From NCBI GenBank assembly GCA_964565715.1, contig CAZMGG010000060.1, positions 1 to 31,957 on the forward strand: 31,957 nucleotides of DNA, given 5' to 3'. A model generated the notes under the pieces. That model was not told where the DNA came from and did not search any database. It saw only the letters and a program-made list of their open reading frames with translations. Below are positions 7,565 to 14,722 of the stretch, piece after piece (the first letter of the stretch is position 1; each line of letters opens with the position of its first letter). This DNA is from CAZMGG01 sp964565715 (GTDB lineage Bacteria > Planctomycetota > UBA1135 > UBA2386). The position numbers and the translations under genes are program-made.

Positions 7565-8194
7565 CTACCCGGCCTTCCGATCGGACGCTGCTGCCGCGGT
7601 GCAGAAGCGCGCCAGGCCGGCCACGTCCCGGGGCAGATCCGGATAGCGCTCGAGCTGGGCCAGCAGCACGTCCACCGTGGCGTCGCAGTCCGCCGCCGCC
7701 GAGTGGGCGCCGACCAGATCGCGACCGCAGTAGTGGCGCACCGCCGCCGCCAGGTTGCGGGGTCCCATCAGGAACCGGTCCCAGCCGGTCTCCTTGACGT
7801 TGAAGATCAGCTTGGCATCGACCTGGTGGCGGTCGCCCAGCTCGAACGCCAGCTTGTGGCGCTTGCACTCGGCCACCCACAGCGGCAGGTCGAAGGCGAT
7901 CGAGTTGAAGCCGGCGAGATCGCAGTCGTGCAGGAAGTCGCAGAGCCGTGCGCCGACCTTGTGCAGCGGCGGCTTGCCGAACAGCCCGCGCACCTCGTCG
8001 GTGGTGATCCCGTGCACCTTGCTGGCCTGCTCCGGGATGTCGATCCCCGGATCGACGCGCTCCACCAGCGAGCGGCGGGAACCATCGACATCGAGCCGCA
8101 CCAGGCCGATCTCGACGATGCGGTCGGCGGTGGGGTCGAGACCGGTGGTCTCGAGGTCCATGAACACGAGAGGGCGTTGCAGCCGCAGGATCAT
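7565..8194 (-). CDS. DnaQ-like DEDDh 3'-5' exonuclease
   Basis: The 209-residue protein carries the three exonuclease motifs: FMDLETTGLDP (Asp13, Glu15), GFNSIAFDLPLW (Asp102) and AHSAAADCDATVDVL (His164, Asp169). KVHGITTDEV is also typical of the family. It is a stand-alone RNase H-fold exonuclease of the epsilon/exonuclease X group that would remove 3' nucleotides from DNA or RNA. ATG 8194 is preceded by GGAGG (8203-8207) at 8 nt, so the much longer open frame upstream is not used. It lies 2 bp before the thioesterase gene. Whether it proofreads for a polymerase or acts in repair cannot be told. Confidence 0.88.
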   Translation of the reverse strand: MILRLQRPLVFMDLETTGLDPTADRIVEIGLVRLDVDGSRRSLVERVDPGIDIPEQASKVHGITTDEVRGLFGKPPLHKVGARLCDFLHDCDLAGFNSIAFDLPLWVAECKRHKLAFELGDRHQVDAKLIFNVKETGWDRFLMGPRNLAAAVRHYCGRDLVGAHSAAADCDATVDVLLAQLERYPDLPRDVAGLARFCTAAAASDRKAG

Positions 8195-8327
8195 CAGGTT
8201 GGCCTCCGACACCCCGACCGGGTCCTGACCGGGACCCGTTGACCGCGAGGTGTTCCAGCGGCGCGCCATTCTCGGCGGCATGGGGCGCGAGGCAAGGACG
8301 GGTTCGGCCGGCGCGGCCGGCGGGCGG

Positions 8328-8873
8328 TCAGCGCCAGCGTCGCGCCAGGGCTTCGAGGGCCGGCAGCCAGCCGTCGAGCGACGACCGCTCCGTCTCGACC
8401 CTGGCGAAGGCGCCCGTCCAGCCCAGCCGGTCGTCCGCCGGGACCCATCGCTCGACCGCCGGGAACAGCACGCACTCCTCCAGTTCGATCGCCCGATGCA
8501 GGTGCGCCGCGTAGGCCCGGGCCGCCTCGACGAACACCGCCCGTTCGGCGTCGGTGAGCGGGCCCACGGGCTCCCAGAACAGCACCAGGGTGTGCAGCAG
8601 GGCGCGGCCGTGTTCGTGGGTGCGGAGCACGCCGCCGGCACGGGCGGCGGTCGCGTCGTCGCCGTAGACCGCCAGCGCCGGCAGGATTTGGTCGGCCTCC
8701 TTGCGCGCATGCACGCCGTCGACGAACTCGCGCAGGAAACGGAGGAGCGCGGCGCAGTCCTGGGCCGGGAAGGGCAGCCCTGCCTCGACGCGGTCGGCCA
8801 TGGCGAGGAGGACCCGCAGGGCGAGGCACACGGCCGCGTGCTCGCGCCGGAGGCTGTCCAGAGGGTTGGCCAT
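8328..8873 (-). CDS. Hemerythrin-like (HHE) diiron protein
   Basis: The 181-residue all-helical protein has the His/Glu pattern of HHE cation-binding domains: LRREHAAV (His12), VHARKEADQILPAL (His55, Glu59), RTHEHGRALL (His86/88) and AHLHRAIELEECVLFP (His124/126, Glu130). Such four-helix bundles bind a diiron centre and sense or carry O2, NO or reactive species, or store iron. Start 8873 gives the usual MxxPLDxLRREH beginning. An in-frame ATG at 8909 is an alternative; neither has a strong ribosome site. It is read away from the lexA region, so its promoter may share the 8910-9032 interval with the candidate SOS box. Confidence 0.82.
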   Translation of the reverse strand: MANPLDSLRREHAAVCLALRVLLAMADRVEAGLPFPAQDCAALLRFLREFVDGVHARKEADQILPALAVYGDDATAARAGGVLRTHEHGRALLHTLVLFWEPVGPLTDAERAVFVEAARAYAAHLHRAIELEECVLFPAVERWVPADDRLGWTGAFARVETERSSLDGWLPALEALARRWR

Positions 8874-9004
8874 GGTTGCCAGCGACGGGCGCCGGGCGGG
8901 AGTCCTCATGCGCCGGCGGGAACCACCTGGGCCGGGGCAAGATTTCGGGGCCGGTGGATTCCAGAAGTTTGGGTTGTGTTCGGTTTGGAAATTGTTAGTG
9001 TCCC

Positions 9005-9019
9005 GAACATCCACCGAAC
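9005..9019. promoter_or_regulatory. Candidate LexA (SOS) box, GAAC-N7-GAAC
   Basis: Two GAAC half-sites (9005-9008 and 9016-9019) are separated by exactly 7 bp. They sit inside a longer direct repeat CCGAACA (9003-9009 and 9014-9020) with an 11-bp repeat distance. This is the direct-repeat form known for alphaproteobacterial LexA. The site lies just ahead of the ribosome site (AGGAG, 9020-9024) of the small gene that precedes lexA, so bound LexA would block its own operon. I see no convincing -35/-10 pair. Identity as a LexA box is inference from sequence and position. Confidence 0.6.
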
Positions 9020-9032
9020 AGGAGCACAGCCG

Positions 9033-9278
9033 ATGCAGTTCGCGACAGCCTCTCGTTCCCGCCCGAAGGACCTGCAGACCCTCGCCCGCCGGCCTGGAGC
9101 TGCCAACCGGCCGATCCGGCTCGTCACCCGGCCGACTCCTTCCAGCACGAAGACCGCCGCTCCGGCGGCCACCCCGAACATCGAGCAACCGAACATTCCG
9201 CAAACGAACGTGCTCGGCGACGCGGTGGGGGCAGCTATCATCACGCTCGCGTTCCTTGCCCTGGCGATCTTCGGCTGA
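9033..9278 (+). CDS. Small single-span membrane protein upstream of lexA
   Basis: This 81-residue protein is not one I recognise. Residues 1-40 are strongly basic (many Arg/Lys). Residues 41-60 are Ala/Pro/Thr/Asn-rich with a short repeat PNIEQ-PNIPQ-TNVLG, also visible in the DNA as CGAAC every 15 bp. Residues about 61-81 form one C-terminal membrane helix (LGDAVGAAIITLAFLALAIFG). The ATG at 9033 has AGGAG at 9020-9024, 8 nt away, which supports a real gene. The start lies 13 bp after the candidate LexA box, and lexA begins 77 bp after its stop. In several bacteria the SOS-induced gene next to lexA encodes a small membrane inhibitor of cell division (YneA, DivS and ChiZ types), so a checkpoint role is conceivable but unproven. 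Confidence 0.65.
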   Translation: MQFATASRSRPKDLQTLARRPGAANRPIRLVTRPTPSSTKTAAPAATPNIEQPNIPQTNVLGDAVGAAIITLAFLALAIFG

Positions 9279-9355
9279 GTCCGGAGACGCCGGAGCCAGG
9301 CCGCCTTGGTGACCACCTCGCAGCCATGCCATCACGACCATCGGGAGGGATTGCC

Positions 9356-9973
9356 GTGAAGCCGACTCTTACGGAGAAGCAGATCCAGGTGCTTCGCTAC
9401 TTCCGCGACTACCGCAAGGATCGCGGCATCGCGCCGACCCTCGAGGAGGCGGCAGAAGCCCTCGGGGTCAGCAAGATCACCATCCATGAGCACCTCAACC
9501 AGCTGTCCAAGAAGGGGGCGGTGCATCGCGACCGGGCCAAGGCTCGCGCGGTGTCGATCCTGCACGACCCGGACGAGGCCGATCACCCGAGCCAGCTGCC
9601 GACGCTGCCCGTGCTGGGCGTGATCGCCGCCGGCCGGCCGATCGAGGCCCTGGAGGATCGTGAGGACGTGAGCCTGGGGGAACTGGTGCCCACCGGCGAC
9701 CAGATCTACCTCCTGCGCGTGCGGGGCAAATCGATGATCGAGGACCACATCGACGATGGCGACCTGGTGGTCGTCGAGCGTCGCGAGACGGCCCAGGATG
9801 GCGACATCGTCGTGGCGATCCTCGAGGACGAGGAGGCCACGCTGAAGCGGTTCTACCGCGAGCGCAACGGCATGATCCGGTTGCAGCCGGCCAACTCGAG
9901 CATGGTGCCGGTGTTCACCAACCAGGTGCAGGTCCGTGGCGTCGTGCGGGGCGTGATCCGTCGCTTCCGGTGA
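9356..9973 (+). CDS. lexA: LexA repressor
   Basis: The 205-residue protein has a winged-helix DNA-binding domain (MKPTLTEKQIQVLRYFRDY to about residue 70, recognition region SKITIHEHLNQLSKKGAVHRDRAKARAVSIL). The self-cleaving peptidase domain has Ala92-Gly93 as the cleavage bond (GVIAAGRPIEA), Ser126 as nucleophile (RGKSMIED) and Lys164 as base (ATLKRFY). All autoproteolysis residues are present. GTG 9356 is chosen over an ATG at 9326 because GGGAGG (9343-9348) sits 7 nt before it and the product then begins as normal LexA. It represses SOS genes until RecA filaments trigger cleavage. The following CDGSH gene overlaps its stop. Confidence 0.95.
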   Translation: MKPTLTEKQIQVLRYFRDYRKDRGIAPTLEEAAEALGVSKITIHEHLNQLSKKGAVHRDRAKARAVSILHDPDEADHPSQLPTLPVLGVIAAGRPIEALEDREDVSLGELVPTGDQIYLLRVRGKSMIEDHIDDGDLVVVERRETAQDGDIVVAILEDEEATLKRFYRERNGMIRLQPANSSMVPVFTNQVQVRGVVRGVIRRFR

Positions 9974-10242
9974 CCGACGTTCCTGACCAGCCGTCGGCAC
10001 CCGCCCCGCCCGGACGGAAGCAGAAGGGACCCTTCGTGATGCGGTGTGCCGCCGGCAAGCACGCCTGGTGCCGGTGCGGCCGCAGTGCCCGCTATCCGTT
10101 GTGCGACGGCACCCATCGGGACTCGGAGGTGACGCCGGTGAAGATCGTGCTCGACGAGCCGCGCACCGTGGTCTGGTGTGCGTGCGGCGAGACCCGCACG
10201 CCGCCCGGGTGCGACGGCTCCCACGCTCGGCTGCTCCCCTAG
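9970..10242 (+). CDS. Tandem CDGSH iron-sulfur protein (CISD3-like)
   Basis: The 90-residue protein contains two complete CDGSH motifs: CRCGRSARYPLCDGTH and CACGETRTPPGCDGSH. Each supplies three Cys and one His for a [2Fe-2S] cluster, as in the tandem mitoNEET-related (MiNT/CISD3) class. Such proteins transfer clusters or electrons. The GTG start overlaps the lexA stop (GTGA), so it is probably co-translated with lexA. Its stop shares the palindrome CTAG (10239-10242) with the stop of the convergent M61 gene. A link to the SOS response is suggested only by position. Confidence 0.9.
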   Translation: MTDVPDQPSAPAPPGRKQKGPFVMRCAAGKHAWCRCGRSARYPLCDGTHRDSEVTPVKIVLDEPRTVVWCACGETRTPPGCDGSHARLLP

Positions 10243-11993
10243 CTGCCGGCCTTCGGCGACCCGAGCCATCCCGCGCGCAGGCCGGCGGCTTCCCCGGAGC
10301 AGTCGCGGATGGGCTCCAGGGCGAGCGGCCCGCCGGGATTGGCGATCGGCACGAGGCTCCTCGTGCGGACCACGCCCCGGCTCGATACCAGCACCTGCAG
10401 GGACCTCCCGACCGCCGCCACCGCCTGGAACACCGGCGTCCACGAGTCGGCGGTGACCCGCAGGCCGTCCAGCGCCAGCACCTCGTCGCCGGCCGCGATG
10501 CCGGCCTCGAACGCCGGTCCGTCCTCGTTGACGAAGCCGACGACGGTACAGCCGTCCTGGAAGCCGAGCCCGAGGTAGGGCTTGCCGTTCTCCTTCTGCC
10601 GGATCGTGATGCCGAACTGGCGCAGCAGCGGCTCCAGACCGGGCTCGAGCGGGCCATCCACCAGCGAGGCGAGCAGCGGCCCGAGGTCGGTGCCGGCGGC
10701 GTGCTGCAGACTGGCCTCGACATCGGCGCGTTCGTAGCCGCGCCCCTGCTTCCACGTCGTCTGCCACAGGTGCCGCATCGCATCGTCGAGGCAGCAGCGG
10801 CCGCCGGTCGCGGCCCGGATCGTCAGGTCCAGGCACATCGCCGCCACGGCGCCGTTGCCGTAGTAGTTCTGCGTCGAGTTGCGCGTGTTCGCGTCGGGCC
10901 GGTAGAAGCGGATCCAGGCGTCGTGGCTCGCCGCCGCCAGCGATTGCTTGCGCCGGCCCTGGCCGGTGAGCAGGTTCTGCACGTTGCGGGCGACGGTCTC
11001 CAGGTACTCGCCCTGGTCGATCACCCCGGCGCGGAGACAGATCAGGTCGTCGTAGTAGGCGGTGAAGCCCTCCGCCAGCCACAGCATCGACGTGTGGTTC
11101 TCCTGCTCGTAGTCGTAGACCCACAGCTCCTGCGGACGCATGCGGGTCACGTTCCAGGCGTGGAACAGTTCGTGGGCGGCGAGGCCCAGCAAGTCCTGAT
11201 AGGCCTTGCCGGGGCGCAGCGCCGTGCGTGCCGCCAGCAGCACTGAGCCGTCACGGTGTTCGAGCCCGCCGTGACCCGCGTCGGCGAACAGGCACAGGAA
11301 GGTGTAATCGCGGTAGGGGACCTCGCCGAAGACCTCGATCGCGCACCGGGTGATGCTGGCCAGGTCCGACACCATGCCGGCCGGCGGGGTCACGCCCCCG
11401 GTTCCCTCGAGGAGCGCTCGATGGGCCACGCCGCCGGCGGCCCACTGCAGTTCGACCAGGTCCCCGCAGAGCACCGGCGCGTCCATGGCCGCGTCCAGGT
11501 CCCCGGCGGAGAACACCGGACCGTCGCCGCCATCCCGCCGGGGCAGGGTGCATGCCACGCGCCAGCCTGCCGGCGCCCGCACGGCGACCTCGGCGGTCAG
11601 CCCGCGCCCTCCCACGGGCCACAGGAGGACGTTGGCGTGGTTCCAGAACGCATGGTCTGCGGTCACGTCCGCCGTCCGCACGGTCAGTTCGCCGGCGTGG
11701 ACGTGGTAGGTGAGCCGGATCCGACGCGCGCCCGGCGCGAGGCCGACGCCGTACCGGTTCTTGCCCACCTTGCGGCACGGGAGGGGCGCCCCGGTGGCGG
11801 CATCGGTGGCAACGACCGGTCCCAAATGGCGGGCGAACTCGCGCACGAGGTAGCTGCCCGGGGTCCACACCGGCAGGAACAGGAGGCCTTCTGTTGCGGT
11901 CGTCCCGAAGACGCTCCGGTCGCACTCCAGCGACACCTCGATCCGGCGCCGCGCGGGGGCTCGGACATCCAGGGAGAAGGCGAGGTCGACCAC
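10239..11993 (-). CDS. M61-family (glycyl) aminopeptidase with PDZ domain
   Basis: The roughly 584-residue protein has the M61 layout. An N-terminal beta domain (FLPVWTPGSYLVREFARHL) is followed by the catalytic domain with zinc motif HELFHAWN (His274, Glu275, His278 from the chosen start) and the third ligand in WLAEGFTAYYDD (Glu308). A PDZ-like domain lies near residues 480-560 (GCTVVGFVNEDGPAFEAGIAAGDEVLALDG). The best-known member removes N-terminal Gly or Ala. No signal peptide is visible, so it is probably cytoplasmic. The start is uncertain: GTG 12011 would lie inside the tRNA-Arg 3' end, so I prefer GTG 11993. Neither has a Shine-Dalgarno. The stop overlaps that of the convergent CDGSH gene. 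Confidence 0.88.
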   Translation of the reverse strand: MVDLAFSLDVRAPARRRIEVSLECDRSVFGTTATEGLLFLPVWTPGSYLVREFARHLGPVVATDAATGAPLPCRKVGKNRYGVGLAPGARRIRLTYHVHAGELTVRTADVTADHAFWNHANVLLWPVGGRGLTAEVAVRAPAGWRVACTLPRRDGGDGPVFSAGDLDAAMDAPVLCGDLVELQWAAGGVAHRALLEGTGGVTPPAGMVSDLASITRCAIEVFGEVPYRDYTFLCLFADAGHGGLEHRDGSVLLAARTALRPGKAYQDLLGLAAHELFHAWNVTRMRPQELWVYDYEQENHTSMLWLAEGFTAYYDDLICLRAGVIDQGEYLETVARNVQNLLTGQGRRKQSLAAASHDAWIRFYRPDANTRNSTQNYYGNGAVAAMCLDLTIRAATGGRCCLDDAMRHLWQTTWKQGRGYERADVEASLQHAAGTDLGPLLASLVDGPLEPGLEPLLRQFGITIRQKENGKPYLGLGFQDGCTVVGFVNEDGPAFEAGIAAGDEVLALDGLRVTADSWTPVFQAVAAVGRSLQVLVSSRGVVRTRSLVPIANPGGPLALEPIRDCSGEAAGLRAGWLGSPKAGS

Positions 11994-12005
11994 GCGCGGG
12001 GGAAG

Positions 12006-12082
12006 TGGCACGCCCGAGAGGATTCGAACCTCTGACCTACGGCTCCGGAGGCCGTCGCTCTATCCAGCTGAGCTACGAGCGC
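12006..12082 (-). tRNA. tRNA-Arg (anticodon CCG)
   Basis: The complement folds into a full cloverleaf: a 7-bp acceptor stem (with G-T and T-G wobbles), D arm GCTC/GAGC, anticodon stem ACGGC/GCCGT around loop CTCCGGA, a 5-nt variable loop and T arm AGAGG/CCTCT with TTCGAAT. A genome-encoded CCA follows the discriminator G. Anticodon CCG reads CGG, a common Arg codon at this base composition. The M61 gene begins right at its 3' end. Confidence 0.97.
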
Positions 12083-12095
12083 GTGTGGGCCCAGC

Positions 12096-12124
12096 GTCTT
12101 ACCCCGGCGGCATGGCCGGCACAA
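12096..12124 (-). promoter_or_regulatory. Possible tRNA-Arg promoter
   Basis: Read leftward, TTGTGC (12119-12124) and TAAGAC (12096-12101) are 17 bp apart, and the -10 box lies 13 bp before the tRNA 5' end. Each box matches the sigma-70 consensus at only about three positions, so this is a weak call supported mainly by placement. Confidence 0.3.
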
Positions 12125-12298
12125 CCTCGTCAGGGCCATTCGTGGCGCCGGCGGCTGGACCGGGTCGCTGGACGGGGTTGCCCGGAGCCGGGCCGGTTGC
12201 TTGAATTCCGCACTCCCCTCTGACAACCCGGAACTTCCGAAACCGGTACGCTCCACCGCGCTAGGAGCCCGCGTCCGTTCCGTCCCCGGTTCGCTCGC

Positions 12299-13225
12299 AT
12301 GAAGGTTCGCACCGCCACCACCTGCTTCCTTGCCGCCGCCGTCGGCCTGCTGGCCGTGCCGGGCACGCATTCCGGTGGCAGCGTACCAGGGGGACGAGGT
12401 GACGCATCGGCGCTGCGCGGGCTGTTCGCCGACGGGGTGGATCCCTTCCTCGACTCGGACGACGACTTCCTGCCGGACGCGGTCGAGTGGGCGGTGGTCA
12501 CGAGCCCCGAGAACGGCGACACCGATCGCGATGGCGTCCCGGACTTCGTCGAGGTCGTGCAGCGCGGCAGCCCGCTCACCCTGCGCGCGCCCATGCCCCA
12601 GGACCACGAGATGCGGGTGGTGGTCAACTCGACCCCCGTCGGCACCAGCGGGGCGCGGCAGACCTGGCTCCACCTGCTCTTCCGGTTCATGGGCGAGACG
12701 TCGTTGCTGACCTCGTTCCAGTCCTGGATCCAGATCTCGCAGATGCCGGGGATCCCGATCGGCCTCGATGGCCTCGGCAGCGGCCAGATGGTGTTGCGCC
12801 AGCGCCAGGTGTCGAACGAGGGTCTCTGGGTCTCGCTGTCGGTGCCGATGGGATCGGAGCAGATGCTCCGGCAACTGCTGCCCTGCACCATCGCCGCACA
12901 GGCCCGGATCGGCGGCCGCGACATCCGCACCGGTGTGAAGCTGTTCGACATCCGGAACACCACGGCCACGCTGGTGCCGTTCCGCGAGGGGTTCGCCGTC
13001 CAGAGCATCAGCCCGGCGGCGCCGATGGCCGGCGGCGGCAGCAACCGGATCTGCGTGCTGGGCCTCACCGAGGCGGGCAATGGCGTCTCGGGCACCATCT
13101 ACCGGGTGGCCACCGCGGAATGCGACGACTGCAACGACCTGGAATGCGGCGTCGGCTGTCCGGAGACCGTCGGCTGGGTCTTCGTCGTCCCGGGCGGCAT
13201 CGAGACGATCACCGGCGGCGGCTGA
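12299..13225 (+). CDS. Secreted protein with thrombospondin-3-like calcium-binding segment
   Basis: The 308-residue protein has a signal peptide (about 1-24), then an Asp-rich stretch with two TSP3/dockerin-like loops (DSDDDFLPDAVEW and DTDRDGVPDFVEV) likely to bind calcium. About 170 residues of beta-rich sequence follow that I do not recognise. Near the C-terminus is a tight Cys cluster (CDDCNDLECGVGC) that may form disulfides or bind a metal. Secreted proteins of this build are frequent in Planctomycetota and other environmental bacteria. No Shine-Dalgarno precedes ATG 12299. The gene lies 107 bp ahead of the ECF sigma gene and may be a separate unit. Confidence 0.8.
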   Translation: MKVRTATTCFLAAAVGLLAVPGTHSGGSVPGGRGDASALRGLFADGVDPFLDSDDDFLPDAVEWAVVTSPENGDTDRDGVPDFVEVVQRGSPLTLRAPMPQDHEMRVVVNSTPVGTSGARQTWLHLLFRFMGETSLLTSFQSWIQISQMPGIPIGLDGLGSGQMVLRQRQVSNEGLWVSLSVPMGSEQMLRQLLPCTIAAQARIGGRDIRTGVKLFDIRNTTATLVPFREGFAVQSISPAAPMAGGGSNRICVLGLTEAGNGVSGTIYRVATAECDDCNDLECGVGCPETVGWVFVVPGGIETITGGG

Positions 13226-13296
13226 CCGGGCCCTACGGCCTCATCGGACGGATGCGCCCCACGGCGAACGGTTCCGGTCGGCCGCAGTCCCTGCGA

Positions 13297-13324
13297 GGGA
13301 ACCTTCCGCCCCCCCTCGATCGTC
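13297..13324 (+). promoter_or_regulatory. Candidate ECF-type (autoregulated) promoter
   Basis: GGGAACC (13297-13303) and CGTC (13321-13324) are separated by 17 bp, the pattern of promoters used by ECF sigma factors. The gene directly downstream encodes an ECF sigma factor, and ECF genes often activate themselves. The expected transcription start, 7-9 nt after CGTC, falls at or next to the GTG start codon at 13333, which would give a leaderless mRNA. That fits the absence of a ribosome site there. Confidence 0.5.
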
Positions 13325-13332
13325 CCTAACCC

Positions 13333-13959
13333 GTGGAATTGCTTCGAGATCCCGACGCCGATCTGGTCGCCCGATGCCGGCGGCCTGACAGCGACGACTT
13401 CGAGGAGGCCTTCGAGCAGCTCTACCTGAAGTATCGGGACCGCGTCTACGCCATCGCCTTCCGGGTGAGCGGCTCCTCGGTGGACGCGATGGACATCGTC
13501 CAGGAGAGCTTCAGCCTCGTGTTCCGCAAGCTCGACGGCTTCCGGTCAGACTCCCTGTTCAGCACCTGGCTCTTCCGCATCGTCGTCAACTGCAGCATCG
13601 ATCTGAAGCGGCGCGGCAAGGGCCGCTCGCTGACCCTGGTCGAAGACGCCAGCGAACTCGAAGCACAGGACGAGGCCAACGGCCCCGCCCGCTGCGCCGA
13701 GGTGAGCGAGCTGGGCGATCAGGTGCAACAGGCGATGGCCATGCTCAGCCCCAAGCTGCGGGTCGTGCTGGCGCTCCGTTATCTCGAGAGCATGTCCTAC
13801 GAGGATCTGGCCGCCACACTGGCGATCTCCCTCGGCACGGTGAAGTCCCGGCTGGCCCGCGCCCACCTGGCGCTGGAGAAGATCGTCCGGGAGCACTTCC
13901 CCTGGCTGCACGCCGACGGCGCGCCGTTGGATCCGGCGCGGCAGGGAGGCATCGCGTGA
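13333..13959 (+). CDS. ECF (RpoE-type) RNA polymerase sigma factor
   Basis: The 208-residue protein has sigma region 2 (EQLYLKYRDRVYAIAFRVSGSSVDAMDIVQESFSLVFRKLDGFRSDSLFSTWLFRIVVNCSIDLKRR) and region 4 (MLSPKLRVVLALRYLESMSYEDLAATLAISLGTVKSRLARAHLALEKIVRE). No regions 1 or 3 are present, as in ECF factors. It would direct polymerase to GGAAC/CGTC-type promoters in response to envelope signals. The GTG start has no Shine-Dalgarno. The anti-sigma gene overlaps its stop (GTGA), and an RseB-like gene follows; this is the classic sigma-E stress layout. Confidence 0.93.
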   Translation: MELLRDPDADLVARCRRPDSDDFEEAFEQLYLKYRDRVYAIAFRVSGSSVDAMDIVQESFSLVFRKLDGFRSDSLFSTWLFRIVVNCSIDLKRRGKGRSLTLVEDASELEAQDEANGPARCAEVSELGDQVQQAMAMLSPKLRVVLALRYLESMSYEDLAATLAISLGTVKSRLARAHLALEKIVREHFPWLHADGAPLDPARQGGIA

Positions 13960-14621
13960 ACCACGCCTGCCGGACCTTCCTGCGCGACCTGGGGATCCAC
14001 GTGGCCGAGCCGACCGGTGGCGCGGGCGCAGGGTCCCACGCCGACGCCTGTGCCTCTTGTGCGGAGCGTCTGCGGGCCGCCCGCGCCCATGCCGCGTGGT
14101 TGCGGCAGCGGCCCGCGGTGCCCGCGGCCCTGCGTGAGCGCGATCTGTTCGAGGCGGTGCTGGCGCGAGCCAGCGACGAGGCCGAAGCCGGGCCGATCGG
14201 CCGGCTGTTGCACGAGCATCTGCCGGTGACGGCGGAGCGGGAACACCCGTGGCCGGTCCCCTGCGCCGATGGCGAAGCCGAGCCCGGCGCGCCCGCCGAC
14301 GCAGCACCGACGGCGGTCCCGCCCATGGCCGTCGACTCCGCCTCGGTCCCTGCCTGGGTCTGGCAGCGCGTCAAGGCCGAGATCCTCGCCGAGGTGGGAT
14401 CGACCCGCCGGGTCGGCCTGCCGGTGCGCCGTCGGGCATCGCGGGCGATGACGCTCGCCGGCGGCCTCGTGCTCGTCGCCGCCGGTGCCGTGATCTCTGC
14501 CTCGCTGTTCCTCGGGCAGCCGGGGGAGCCCGAGCCCGAGATCGTCATGCGGCGGCTGCCCGCGGCACCCCTGGTGGACTACTCGCCGACCGCAATCCTC
14601 CGGCATGGGAGGGGCGAGTGA
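13956..14621 (+). CDS. Membrane anti-sigma factor with zinc-binding HxxxCxxC motif
   Basis: The 221-residue protein carries His28-x3-Cys32-x2-Cys35 (SHADACASCAERL), the signature of zinc-containing anti-sigma domains. A charged cytoplasmic region follows, then one membrane helix (about 165-187, AMTLAGGLVLVAAGAVISASLFLG) and a short periplasmic tail of about 34 residues. It starts at GTG 13956, overlapping the sigma gene stop, and would hold the sigma factor inactive at the inner membrane. The periplasmic tail is much shorter than that of E. coli RseA, leaving little room for RseB-type binding. Confidence 0.8.
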   Translation: MNHACRTFLRDLGIHVAEPTGGAGAGSHADACASCAERLRAARAHAAWLRQRPAVPAALRERDLFEAVLARASDEAEAGPIGRLLHEHLPVTAEREHPWPVPCADGEAEPGAPADAAPTAVPPMAVDSASVPAWVWQRVKAEILAEVGSTRRVGLPVRRRASRAMTLAGGLVLVAAGAVISASLFLGQPGEPEPEIVMRRLPAAPLVDYSPTAILRHGRGE

Positions 14622-14722
14622 TCGGCAGTCGGAGCTCTGATCCCGGCTTGCGGGGTTGCACTACGGGCGCATCCCATCGATCCTTCCCTCAGCCTCGCTC
14701 GGTCGCCGAGCCCCCTGCCCCC

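Noticed and set aside
9176..9209. Three CGAAC copies inside the small membrane protein gene as extra LexA boxes.
   Set aside because: They are spaced N11, not N7, and the 15-bp period equals a five-residue protein repeat (PNIEQ/PNIPQ/TNVLG), so coding repetition explains them.
9326..9355. A longer LexA beginning at ATG 9326.
   Set aside because: The GTG at 9356 has GGGAGG at the right distance and gives the usual LexA N-terminus; the extra ten residues look like leader sequence.
12230..12256. GGAACTT at 12230-12236 as an ECF promoter for the TSP3-like gene.
   Set aside because: No CGTC or TCTGA-like -10 element occurs 15-18 bp downstream, so only half a promoter is present.
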